Source of the DNA: CAYLNK01 sp964384675
Lineage (GTDB): Bacteria > Acidobacteriota > Thermoanaerobaculia > UBA5066
Assembly (NCBI GenBank): GCA_964384675.1
Contig: CAYLNK010000174.1
Location: 1 to 13,460, forward strand
DNA: 13,460 bases
Direction: 5' to 3'
In this document: piece after piece, positions 7,914 to 13,460 of the stretch
Layout of the letters: every line of letters begins with the position of its first letter
Position numbering within the stretch: position 1 is the first letter of the stretch
Notes under the pieces: model-generated
Told to the model about the DNA's origin: nothing
Database searches by the model: none
Seen by the model: only the letters and a program-made list of their open reading frames with translations
Program-made: the position numbers and the translations under genes

Positions 7914-8726
7914 GTGGGCTCCCTCCCCCCCGCCGCCGCGGCTCGCCTCCTCGCCCTCTCCGACGGGCGCCCCCTGGTCGTCTTCGACCTGGAGACGACC
8001 GGTCCCGACCGGATCGCCGACCGGATCGTGGAGATCGCCGCGCTCCGCCTGAGTCCCCCGGACACGGTCGAGACCTACGAGAAGCGCGTCAACCCCGGGA
8101 TGCGGATCCCTCGCGAGGCGACGGCCGTCCACGGCATCTCGGACGACGACGTGCGCGACGCGCCCCGCTTCGCCGACATCGCCGTCGAGGTGGCCGCGTT
8201 CTTCGAAGGGGCCGACCTCGCCGGATACGCGATCCGGCAGTTCGACATCCCGGTCCTGCAGCGCGAGATGGAGAAGGCGAAGGTGCCGTTCACGCTCGAG
8301 GGGCGGCGGATCGTCGACGCGCAGACGATCTACTTCAAGAAGGAGCCGCGCGACCTCTCGGCCGCTCTCCGCTTCTTCGCGGGGCGCGAGCACGTGGGCG
8401 CCCACGGCGCCCTCGCCGACACGATCGCGTCGGCGGAGGTGCTCGCGGGGGAGCTCGGGAAGTACGCGGACCTGCCGGGCGACATGAACGGCCTCCACCG
8501 CTTCTCGACGCCGGCCGAGGGCCGCTTCGTCGACCCCGACAAGCGCTTCTTCTGGCGCGACGGCGAGGCCGTCTTCAACTTCGGCGAGTACCGGGGCAGC
8601 CCGCTCTCCGAGGTGGTCGGCTCGGCGCCGACCTACCTCGAGTGGATCCTGGCCAAGGACTTCCCCGAGGAGACGAAGCGGATCGTGAGGGACGCCCAGC
8701 GCGGCGTCTTCCCCGCCCGGAGCTGA
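7914..8726 (+). CDS. DEDDh (DnaQ-like) 3'-5' exonuclease with ExoX-like C-terminal domain
   Basis: The 270-residue protein is a probable 3'-5' DNA or RNA exonuclease using two metal ions. ExoI is VVFDLETTG (D25, E27); the ExoII Asp is D111 in AIRQFDIPVL; ExoIII is HGALADT (H164, D169), giving the full DEDDh set. The usual GHN before the ExoII Asp is replaced by GYAIRQ. Residues about 207-265 (FNFGEYRGSPLSEVV...YLEWILAKDF) match the small C-terminal domain found behind ExoX-type nucleases. The start is GTG 7914; nearby ATGs at 7903 and 7906 are out of frame. The stop is followed closely by a small membrane-protein gene. Catalytic residues are all present, so it should be active; its substrate in the cell is not known. 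Confidence 0.9.
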   Translation: MGSLPPAAAARLLALSDGRPLVVFDLETTGPDRIADRIVEIAALRLSPPDTVETYEKRVNPGMRIPREATAVHGISDDDVRDAPRFADIAVEVAAFFEGADLAGYAIRQFDIPVLQREMEKAKVPFTLEGRRIVDAQTIYFKKEPRDLSAALRFFAGREHVGAHGALADTIASAEVLAGELGKYADLPGDMNGLHRFSTPAEGRFVDPDKRFFWRDGEAVFNFGEYRGSPLSEVVGSAPTYLEWILAKDFPEETKRIVRDAQRGVFPARS

Positions 8727-8755
8727 CCATCTCGAGCGCCCTGCCCCGCGGCCTG

Positions 8756-9049
8756 GTGAGGCGCCGGCACCACCTGGTGAGGCTCGCCCTGCTCACCCTC
8801 GCCTGGACGCTCCTCGCGATCGGGCTCCTGGGCGGGCTCCTGCCCGTCCTCCAGGGCTGGCCCTTCGGAGTCGCCGGCGCGTTCCTGCTCTACGTGGAGA
8901 GCCGCTGGTTCCAGCGGAAGGTGCGGCGCTGGCGGCAGAGGCACCCGAAGGTCGACCGGACGTGGCTGAAGATGAGGGCCTGGCAGAAGGACCGGCGGCG
9001 GGCCAACGGCGCGAAAGCGAGCGGAGGGAGCCCCGGCCTGTCCCCTTGA
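8756..9049 (+). CDS. Small membrane protein, two predicted helices (PGPGW/DUF454-like)
   Basis: This is a product of about 97 residues: basic start (RRRHH), a hydrophobic hairpin (LALLTLAWTLLAIGLLGGLLPVL and a second helix around WPFGVAGAFLLYVES), then a strongly basic cytoplasmic tail. The Gly-Leu-Leu-Pro turn followed by Trp-Pro-Phe and a Ser-Arg-Trp ending resembles small inner-membrane families such as DUF454 or PGPGW, but the match is only by general pattern. The start is uncertain. GTG 8756 is the first standard codon after the exonuclease stop and has no good Shine-Dalgarno, whereas GGAG at 8719-8722 sits 6 nt before an in-frame ATC at 8729. The last codons and the TGA lie in a palindrome at 9044-9080, so the GSPGLSP tail may be a late addition. 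Confidence 0.6.
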   Translation: MRRRHHLVRLALLTLAWTLLAIGLLGGLLPVLQGWPFGVAGAFLLYVESRWFQRKVRRWRQRHPKVDRTWLKMRAWQKDRRRANGAKASGGSPGLSP

Positions 9050-9080
9050 AATCTCGACACGCGATGTCGAGATTTCAAGG
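9044..9080. repeat. Perfect 16-bp inverted repeat, 5-nt loop, overlapping a stop codon
   Basis: The left arm 9044-9059 (CCTTGAAATCTCGACA) and right arm 9065-9080 are exact reverse complements around CGCGA. The upstream gene's TGA (9047-9049) is inside the left arm. The arms are much more AT-rich than the surroundings. No T tract follows on either strand, so a standard intrinsic terminator is not proven; a REP-like palindrome or a bidirectional terminator without T tract both fit. The rest of the spacer up to 9160 shows no gene. Confidence 0.85.
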
Positions 9081-9160
9081 CGCCGCGACCGGCGGATCCA
9101 GCCCTCGATCGGGCGTTCGAGGCATGAGCCGAGGGGTGCTGGGTGGCGCCGGCCCTCTGA

Positions 9161-9166
9161 TATCGT
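9161..9166 (+). promoter_or_regulatory. Putative -10 box of the antitoxin-toxin pair
   Basis: TATCGT ends 9 nt before ATG 9176; the spacer CTCCCTCTC is pyrimidine-rich and lacks a Shine-Dalgarno, so the leader would be very short. Confidence 0.3.
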
Positions 9167-9175
9167 CTCCCTCTC

Positions 9176-9406
9176 ATGACGACTCGAGAACAGGTGCACC
9201 TGGCGCTCGACGCCCTTGGCGAACCTGATCTTCAGGCCGTCGCTCATGTCGTGGCCGCCCTCCAGGCGCGCCGTGTTTCGCCGACGTTCTTCGACCCCGC
9301 GAGCTACGGGCAGCTCTATCTCGAGTTCGCTGCCGAGGACAGAGCACTCGCGGAGCACGGGATGGAGGGCTTTTCCCGGGGCCTGGAGTTCGAAGATCAC
9401 TCGTGA
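9176..9406 (+). CDS. Antitoxin-like protein paired with MazF/PemK remnant
   Basis: This 76-residue protein has a helical N-terminal half (TREQVHLALDALGEPDL, VAHVVAALQARR) and an acidic C-terminal part (LYLEFAAEDRALAEHGMEGF, then LEFEDHS). The C-terminal pattern, an acidic helix with AEEDRALAE-like sequence, is what precedes MazF-type toxins in many bacteria and would wrap the toxin. The toxin reading frame begins inside its stop codon (GTGA overlap at 9403-9406), as in translationally coupled toxin-antitoxin pairs. The reading frame is intact even though the toxin is broken. Codons such as CTT, CGT, TCT and GAT are more common here than in neighbouring genes, which suggests later acquisition. 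The assignment rests mainly on context. Confidence 0.7.
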   Translation: MTTREQVHLALDALGEPDLQAVAHVVAALQARRVSPTFFDPASYGQLYLEFAAEDRALAEHGMEGFSRGLEFEDHS

Positions 9407-9716
9407 GTGTCTCGCGCGGCGAGATCTGGTGGGCGAATCTCGATCCTACCCTCGGCTCGGAGCAGGCGGGACGCCGCCCGGTTCTCATCATTCAGAATGA
9501 CGCCATCAATCGGTTCACGAGCACGGCTGTCGCTGTTCCGCTCACCACGAATCTGCGCCGTGCTCAGTTGCCTTCGTCTGTGCTACTCCCCAGAGGGGCC
9601 GCCGGCAGCGGCTCGTGTCCAAGATCGGGTCCTTGGAGTCCGCGCACCTTCTCCAGGTAGAGGCCGCCGTCCTCTTCACGGTCGGAATCGCCCCAGGCAC
9701 GGGAAGCGCCACCTGA
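9403..9716 (+). pseudogene. MazF/PemK-family endoribonuclease toxin, broken by internal deletion and frame change
   Basis: The first 65 or so residues are a good MazF: SRGEIWWANLDPTLGSEQAG, RRPVLIIQND, TAVAVPLTTNLRR, then LPSSVLLPRG. R24/R25 and T48/T49 stand where the catalytic Arg and Thr of MazF are expected. After VLLPRG the frame runs into nonsense and stops at 9658-9660. The missing C-terminus is found in another frame from about 9610: RQRLVSKIGSLESAHLLQVE, then AAVLFTVGIAP, ending at TGA 9714-9716. Compared with intact MazF proteins, about 16 residues (the segment with D-S-V and Q-I-R-T-x-D) are gone at the junction near 9596-9612, with a length not divisible by three. A simple sequencing slip would not explain the missing residues. 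The toxin is probably inactive. Confidence 0.8.
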
Positions 9717-9807
9717 CGCGGCGCCGCGGCGAACATCGCTTCGCTCGGCGCCGGAGGCTCATTCGTTCGTAAGGACCGGCAGCCGCACAGCGGCCGAGGG
9801 GAAGGTA

Positions 9808-9966
9808 GGGGCAACCGAAGCCGCAGGCGAGGTCTGTGGACGAGCGCCGCTCGTCGGCGCTCGTCACTCACCCGCGTGACGGGTGAGCGGCAGGTCCGCC
9901 GTCATTCGGCGGCGGACCTCCGCAGACCACGGCCTCGCGCCCACGCGCTCGGCCTCAGGTTGCCCC
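9808..9966. other. Long-form structured element, copy A (possible RNA or mobile palindromic unit)
   Basis: An outer stem GGGGCAACC (9808-9816) pairs with GGTTGCCCC (9958-9966). Inside, GCCG (9820-9823) pairs with CGGC (9950-9953), and GGTCTGTGG (9831-9839) with CCGCAGACC (9920-9928, one G-U). These enclose three hairpins: GACGAGCGCC/GGCGCTCGTC (9839-9848, 9856-9865), CTCACCCG/CGGGTGAG (9867-9874, 9880-9887, loop CGTGA) and AGGTCCGCCG/CGGCGGACCT (9892-9901, 9910-9919). Nested pairing of this kind is seen directly; function and transcribed strand are unknown. Confidence 0.6.
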
Positions 9967-10007
9967 GAACACCCTCCGCAGGCCGCGCAGCGGCCGAGGG
10001 GAAGGTA

Positions 10008-10166
10008 GGGGCAACCGAAGCCGCAGGCGAGGTCTGTGGACGAGCGCCGCTCGTCGGCGCTCGTCACTCACCCGCGTGACGGGTGAGCGGCAGGTCCGCC
10101 GTCATTCGGCGGCGGACCTCCGCAGACCACGGCCTCGCGCCCACGCGCTCGGCCTCAGGTTGCCCC
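10008..10166. other. Long-form structured element, copy B
   Basis: This is an exact copy of the 9808-9966 element, shifted by 200 bp, with all stems preserved. It lies between copy A and the short form next to ftsZ. Confidence 0.6.
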
Positions 10167-10207
10167 GAACACCCTCCGCAGGCCGCGCAGCGGCCGAGGG
10201 GAAGGTA

Positions 10208-10232
10208 GGGAAACCCGCGTGACGGGTTTCCC
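10208..10232 (-). terminator. 10-bp hairpin directly after ftsZ (short-form element, possible terminator)
   Basis: GGGAAACCCG (10208-10217) and CGGGTTTCCC (10223-10232) pair perfectly around CGTGA. On the minus strand the hairpin starts 7 nt after the ftsZ TGA. No T tract follows (the next bases on that strand are TACCTTCCCC), so termination is plausible but unproven. Its core ACCCGCGTGACGGGT also occurs in the second hairpin of each long copy. Confidence 0.5.
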
Positions 10233-10239
10233 GAACACT

Positions 10240-11427
10240 TCAGTCCATCTGCCGCCGCAGGAACGTCGGGATGTCGAAGATGTCCTCGCGCGGGTCGCGC
10301 ACGTTCATCAGGTTGATCCCGTAGCCCGACTCGTCCGGCGAGACCGGCTCCGGCGGCATCACCCGCGTCCGCTCGCGGCCCGTGCTCGCCGGCGAGACCG
10401 GCACCGACACCTCCCGGCGCGAGGCGAGCGCCGCGGGCGCCTCGAAGCCGGTCGCGATGACGCTGATCTTCACCTGGTCGCGCATCTCCTTGTCCTGCAC
10501 CAGACCCCAGATGATGTTCGCTTCCTCGTCCGCCGCCTGCTGGATGATGGCGCACGCCTCGTTCACCTCGGCGAGCGTCAGGTCGTCGCCGCCGGTCAGG
10601 TTGATCAGGATGGCGCGGGCTCCCTGGATCGACTGCTCCTCCAGGAGCGGGTTCGAGATGGCGCGCTGCGCCGCCTCCACCGCGCGGTGCTCGCCCGAAG
10701 CGACGCCCGTGCCCATCAGGGCCATCCCCATGTTCTCCATCACCGACTTCACGTCGGCGAAGTCGAGGTTCACGACGCCCGGCACCGTGATGAGGTCGCT
10801 GATCCCCTGCACCGCCTGGCGCAGAACGTCGTCCGCGATGCGGAACGCCTCCCACGTCGTCACGTTCCGGTCGACGAACGCGTAGAGCCGCTCGTTCGGG
10901 ATGGTGATCAGCGTGTCGACGTACTCGCGCAGCTCGGCGATTCCGTCCTCGGCCAGCCGCAGCTTGCGGCGCCCCTCGAACGAGAACGGCTTGGAGACGA
11001 TCGCCACCACGAGCGCCCCCGCCTCCGACGCGATCTTCGCCACCACCGGCGCAGCGCCGGTGCCTGTGCCGCCGCCCATGCCGGCGGTCACGAAGATCAT
11101 GTCGGAGCCTGAGCAGATCTCGGCGATCCTCTCGGCGTCCTCGAGCGCGGCGTTCTTGCCGATCTCGGGGTTGGCGCCAGCGCCCATGCCGCGCGAGGTC
11201 TGGAGGCCGAGCTGGATCTTCGTGGGCGCCTTGTTGACGCGCAGGACCTGGAGGTCCGTATTCGCCACGACGAACTCCACGCCCCGGATCCCCGCCTGGA
11301 TCATCCGGTTCACGGCGTTTCCACCGCCGCCGCCCACACCGACGACCTTGATCCGGGCCGGCGCGGAGGCTTCTTCGTTGAGGTTGATCGGGAGCGACGG
11401 CTTGAGCTCGTCGTCGAAGAGGATCAT
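10240..11427 (-). CDS. ftsZ: Cell division GTPase FtsZ
   Basis: The 395-residue tubulin homologue polymerises at midcell to form the Z ring. It has the nucleotide loop GVGGGGGNAVNRM (30-42), the tubulin signature GGGTGTG (118-124) and the T7 synergy loop NLDFAD (N220, D222, D225) needed for GTP hydrolysis in the next subunit. A linker of about 50 residues rich in Pro, Ser and Arg follows (331-375). The C-terminal peptide DIFDIPTFLRRQMD (382-395) binds FtsA and other anchors. The start is set at ATG 11427, because GGAGG lies 8 nt upstream. The in-frame ATG at 11442, five codons earlier, has no Shine-Dalgarno. The gene follows ftsA by 19 nt and closes the division operon; a hairpin follows its stop. 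Confidence 0.97.
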   Translation of the reverse strand: MILFDDELKPSLPINLNEEASAPARIKVVGVGGGGGNAVNRMIQAGIRGVEFVVANTDLQVLRVNKAPTKIQLGLQTSRGMGAGANPEIGKNAALEDAERIAEICSGSDMIFVTAGMGGGTGTGAAPVVAKIASEAGALVVAIVSKPFSFEGRRKLRLAEDGIAELREYVDTLITIPNERLYAFVDRNVTTWEAFRIADDVLRQAVQGISDLITVPGVVNLDFADVKSVMENMGMALMGTGVASGEHRAVEAAQRAISNPLLEEQSIQGARAILINLTGGDDLTLAEVNEACAIIQQAADEEANIIWGLVQDKEMRDQVKISVIATGFEAPAALASRREVSVPVSPASTGRERTRVMPPEPVSPDESGYGINLMNVRDPREDIFDIPTFLRRQMD

Positions 11428-11435
11428 CTCGTGTG

Positions 11436-11440
11436 CCTCC
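11436..11440 (-). promoter_or_regulatory. Shine-Dalgarno deciding the ftsZ start
   Basis: GGAGG on the minus strand lies 8 nt before ATG 11427 and inside the codons that would follow the alternative ATG at 11442. It favours the shorter protein beginning MILFDDELK. Confidence 0.7.
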
Positions 11441-11446
11441 ATGAGA

Positions 11447-12697
11447 TCACAAAGAGTGGGCGGACGGGAACAGGCTCTTGAAGGAAGTTCTGAGCTTGGA
11501 GAGGAGATCCTTGCCGCCGGCCTTGGCGGCCGACTTCGAGGACGTCGTCGAGTGCTGCTTGCCGTAGAGGAGGAGGCCCGCCGCGCACGACCACTCGGGC
11601 CCCGAGACGACGTCGGTGAGGCCGCCGAGACCGCGCGGGACGCCTTTGCGCACCGCGGCGCCGATGACCTGCTCGGCGATCTCCAGCATGCCGTCCAGCT
11701 CGGCGCCGCCGCCGGTCAGGACGAGCCCGGCCCGCAGCTCGCCGGCCGAGACCTCGCGCGTCGCCTCCTCCCACAGGAGGGTGAGCAGCTCCTCGGCGCG
11801 CGGCTGGAGGATCTCGGCGATCTCGCGCCGCTTCACCGGGTGGACGCCGCGCCCGCCGGTGAGCGGGACGTCGATCGTCTCGTCGTCGGCGACGAGGGCC
11901 ACCATCGCGCCGCCGTGCTTCTTCTTCAGCCTCTCGGCGTCGGGCACCGGCGTCTTCAGGACGACCGCGAGGTCGTTCGTGAAGTGGTCGCCGCCCACCG
12001 GGAGGACGGACGTGTGGGCGAGCGCCCCGTGCCGCCAGACCGCGATCTCGGTGGTGCCGCCGCCGATGTCGGCGAGGACGACCCCCAGCTCCCGCTCGTC
12101 GGGCGTGAGCACCGCCGCGCCCGCCGCGAGCGGCTCGAGCACCATCTCGATCACCTCGATCCCGGCCCGGTTGACGCAGTTGAGGAGGTTCTGGGTCGTG
12201 GCCACCGGCACCGTCACGACGTGGACGTCGGCCTCGAGCCGGCTCCCCACCATGCCGAGCGGATCGGCGACGCCGTCCTGCCCGTCGACGACGAACTCGC
12301 GCGGCAGGACGTGGAGGATCTCGAACTCCGCGGGGATCGGGCAGGAGCGGGCGGCGTCCAGCGAGCGGGCGATGTCCTCGCGGGAGATCTCGCGGTTCTT
12401 CGCGGCCACGGCCACGACCTGGCGGCTGTTGAACGACTTGACCGCCGGTCCGGCGACTCCCACGACCGCGCGCTCGATCTGGACGCCAGCCATGATCTCG
12501 GCCTCCTCGCTGGCGCGCTTGATCGCGTCGACGGTGGCCGGCACGTCGATGATCGCGCCCTTGCGTGCGCCCTTGTGGGCCGCGGTCCCCTTGCCGATCA
12601 GGTCGACGCGTCCCTGGGCGTTCGTCTCGGCGATCAGCGCGCAGACCTTCGTCGATCCGATGTCGAGGCTCACGAGGTAGGGGGTGTTCTTCGGCAT
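11447..12697 (-). CDS. ftsA: Cell division protein FtsA
   Basis: The 416-residue actin-like ATPase tethers FtsZ filaments to the membrane and signals to the late divisome. Visible motifs are phosphate-1 DIGSTKV (12-18), the 1C domain region with VVGVAGPAVKSFNSRQ (78-93), phosphate-2 DIGGGTTEIAV (210-220) and the adenosine loop LTGGGAELDG (327-336). A Ser/Lys/Ala linker leads to the C-terminal amphipathic helix KDLLSKLRTSFKSLF (396-410), the membrane-targeting sequence. The start is ATG 12697 with AGAGGA 5 nt upstream at 12703-12708. The same frame is open further upstream, but that part is ftsQ read out of frame. It lies 14 nt after ftsQ and 19 nt before ftsZ, in the usual dcw-cluster order. 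Confidence 0.97.
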   Translation of the reverse strand: MPKNTPYLVSLDIGSTKVCALIAETNAQGRVDLIGKGTAAHKGARKGAIIDVPATVDAIKRASEEAEIMAGVQIERAVVGVAGPAVKSFNSRQVVAVAAKNREISREDIARSLDAARSCPIPAEFEILHVLPREFVVDGQDGVADPLGMVGSRLEADVHVVTVPVATTQNLLNCVNRAGIEVIEMVLEPLAAGAAVLTPDERELGVVLADIGGGTTEIAVWRHGALAHTSVLPVGGDHFTNDLAVVLKTPVPDAERLKKKHGGAMVALVADDETIDVPLTGGRGVHPVKRREIAEILQPRAEELLTLLWEEATREVSAGELRAGLVLTGGGAELDGMLEIAEQVIGAAVRKGVPRGLGGLTDVVSGPEWSCAAGLLLYGKQHSTTSSKSAAKAGGKDLLSKLRTSFKSLFPSAHSL

Positions 12698-12711
12698 TCT
12701 GGTCCTCTGGA

Positions 12712-13460
12712 CTAGGTCTTTCCGTGTCCGCCCTCGGGGGCGGACGCCTTCAGGACGATCCGGTCGGCGAAGCGAAGGTCGACCTCCAGGCTCGAGAGGG
12801 CGTGCCGCTCGAGCTCGGGGCGCACGGCGAGGAAGGCGCGCCAAGACAGGACGGCCCGGCCCGGCTCCGTGCCCTCGGGCCCGAAGAGGAGCCGAACCCG
12901 GGCGACCCGGTCGATCGCGGCGAAGCCCTCCGGGCAGACCTCGACCTCCGAGAGCCGCCGGTAGAGCGACGCGTCCTCGCTCTTGATCCGGTCCACGAAC
13001 GCCGCCCCGCGCGCCAGCGACGGCCCCTCCGGGCCCGATCCCGGATCGATCACCGCGAACAGCTCGGCCGTGCCCGACGCCCGCTCGCGATAGACACCCA
13101 GGAACGCGCCGGACCTGTCGACGGTCCAGAGCTCGTCTCCCTTCCGCGCGAGGGCGATCGGCGGACGAGCCATGACGGTCACGACGATGGTGTCGGGGAC
13201 GATGCGGCGGGCCGCCGCCTGCGCCACCCAGGGTAGGGACGACAGCTGGCGCACCGTCGCGTCGAGGTCGACGAAGAGGAGGGGGCGGCCGATCCACGGG
13301 TCGGTCAGCCCCTCTGCCTCCCCGCGGCGGATGTCCGGCACGCCCTCGAGCACGACTCGCGTCACGGTGAAGCGCGGGTGGAGCCGCAGCAGCGTGTACG
13401 CCGTGCCGACGGCGGCGCCGCCCAGGAGGACGAACGCCACCGCGGCGGCCGCGCGCCGCG
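12712..13460 (-). CDS. ftsQ: Cell division protein FtsQ (start outside window)
   Basis: This is a single-pass membrane protein that links the Z ring to the septal synthesis complex. Counting from GTG 13440, a hydrophobic segment (residues 1-20) is followed by a POTRA domain (about 24-98: FTVTRVVLEGV, then PLLFVDLDATVRQLSSLPWV and IVVTVMARPPIAL) and the FtsQ beta domain with DRSGAFLG. The frame stays open upstream of 13440 to the window edge, coding Arg-Arg and several Ala. FtsQ proteins normally have a basic cytoplasmic stretch before the membrane segment, so the true start is probably beyond 13460. Sequence identity among FtsQ proteins is low; the call rests on the POTRA pattern and on the position just before ftsA. 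Confidence 0.88.
   Translation of the reverse strand, partial: RRAAAAVAFVLLGGAAVGTAYTLLRLHPRFTVTRVVLEGVPDIRRGEAEGLTDPWIGRPLLFVDLDATVRQLSSLPWVAQAAARRIVPDTIVVTVMARPPIALARKGDELWTVDRSGAFLGVYRERASGTAELFAVIDPGSGPEGPSLARGAAFVDRIKSEDASLYRRLSEVEVCPEGFAAIDRVARVRLLFGPEGTEPGRAVLSWRAFLAVRPELERHALSSLEVDLRFADRIVLKASAPEGGHGKT

Larger units (their letters stand above)
9788..10210. repeat. 200-bp tandem repeat, about 2.1 copies
   Basis: Bases 9788-9987 and 9988-10187 are identical by position-by-position reading, and 10188-10210 begins a third copy before diverging at 10211. A weaker match extends left to 9782 with one difference at 9787. Each junction carries a small hairpin, GGCCGCGCAGCGGCC (9981-9995 and 10181-10195), flanked by CCCTC and GAGGG. 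Identity of the two copies implies recent duplication or active homogenisation. The unit is too long and lacks the spacer structure for CRISPR. Confidence 0.95.
9717..10239. other. 520-bp gene-free tract between the toxin remnant and ftsZ
   Basis: No reading frame here has credible coding character. Bases 9717-9781 show nothing recognisable. From 9782 the tract is filled by the 200-bp tandem repeat and its shortened third copy, which ends directly at the ftsZ stop. Open frames on both strands through this tract are by-products of the repeat: the same peptide occurs in each copy. Confidence 0.75.

Noticed and set aside
6273..8498. Long minus-strand open frame of 741 codons opposite the SemiSWEET-RluA-exonuclease run
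   Set aside because: The plus strand carries clear conserved motifs throughout; the antisense product is Arg/Asp/Val-rich with no recognisable domain.
9788..10210. CRISPR array
   Set aside because: The period is 200 bp with no unique spacers between identical short repeats, and no cas genes are nearby.
9717..10239. Insertion sequence or transposon end
   Set aside because: No transposase remnant, terminal inverted repeats of an IS, or target duplication could be seen; only the internal palindromes described.
9864..10855. Minus-strand open frames sharing the peptide YLPLGRCAACGG in the repeat tract
   Set aside because: The shared peptide is simply the 200-bp repeat translated; one frame runs out of frame through ftsZ. 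No start signal or domain supports coding.
10901..12715. Long plus-strand open frame of 604 codons opposite ftsA and the 5' part of ftsZ
   Set aside because: It is antisense to two unmistakable division genes and has the composition of a reversed high-GC frame.

Overview
The window is very GC-rich (about 70% or more by eye), uses GTG and TTG starts freely, and has almost no spacer DNA apart from one 520-bp tract. It ends in a classical ftsQ-ftsA-ftsZ division cluster. The style of FtsZ and FtsA, a DUF4920 protein, a lid-less Hsp70 and a large membrane SpoIIE-type phosphatase suggest a high-GC chromosome such as Acidobacteriota (Thermoanaerobaculia-like). That placement is an inference from general resemblance, not a tested one.

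Layout, left to right. (1) 1-2046, minus strand: 5' part of a secreted heparinase II/III-like polysaccharide lyase, cut by the window edge. (2) 2153-4270, plus: membrane-anchored HAMP + SpoIIE/PP2C phosphatase, divergent from the lyase and tail to tail with the next gene. (3) 5794-4283 and 6276-5821, minus: a two-gene unit in which an exported DUF4920 protein is followed by a short Hsp70. (4) 6324-9049, plus: a run of SemiSWEET transporter, RluA-type pseudouridine synthase, unknown winged-helix-like protein, DEDDh exonuclease with an ExoX-like tail, and a small membrane protein whose stop codon lies inside a perfect 16-bp palindrome. (5) 9176-9716, plus: an antitoxin gene followed by a MazF/PemK toxin gene broken by an internal deletion. 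(6) 9717-10239: no credible gene; it holds two identical 200-bp tandem copies of an element rich in inverted repeats, plus a third shortened copy that abuts the ftsZ stop. (7) 13460-10240, minus: ftsQ (start outside the window), ftsA and ftsZ.

ftsQ, ftsA and ftsZ form one operon for Z-ring assembly and its link to the divisome. The genes in (2) to (4) are ordinary housekeeping and signalling genes with no obvious common pathway. Two signals are not explained by gene annotation. The first is the 200-bp structured repeat family behind ftsZ, with two long forms and one short form sharing the same flanks. The second is a recurrent TAnnnT-like hexamer 6 to 7 nt before several start codons, which suggests leaderless transcription of those genes.
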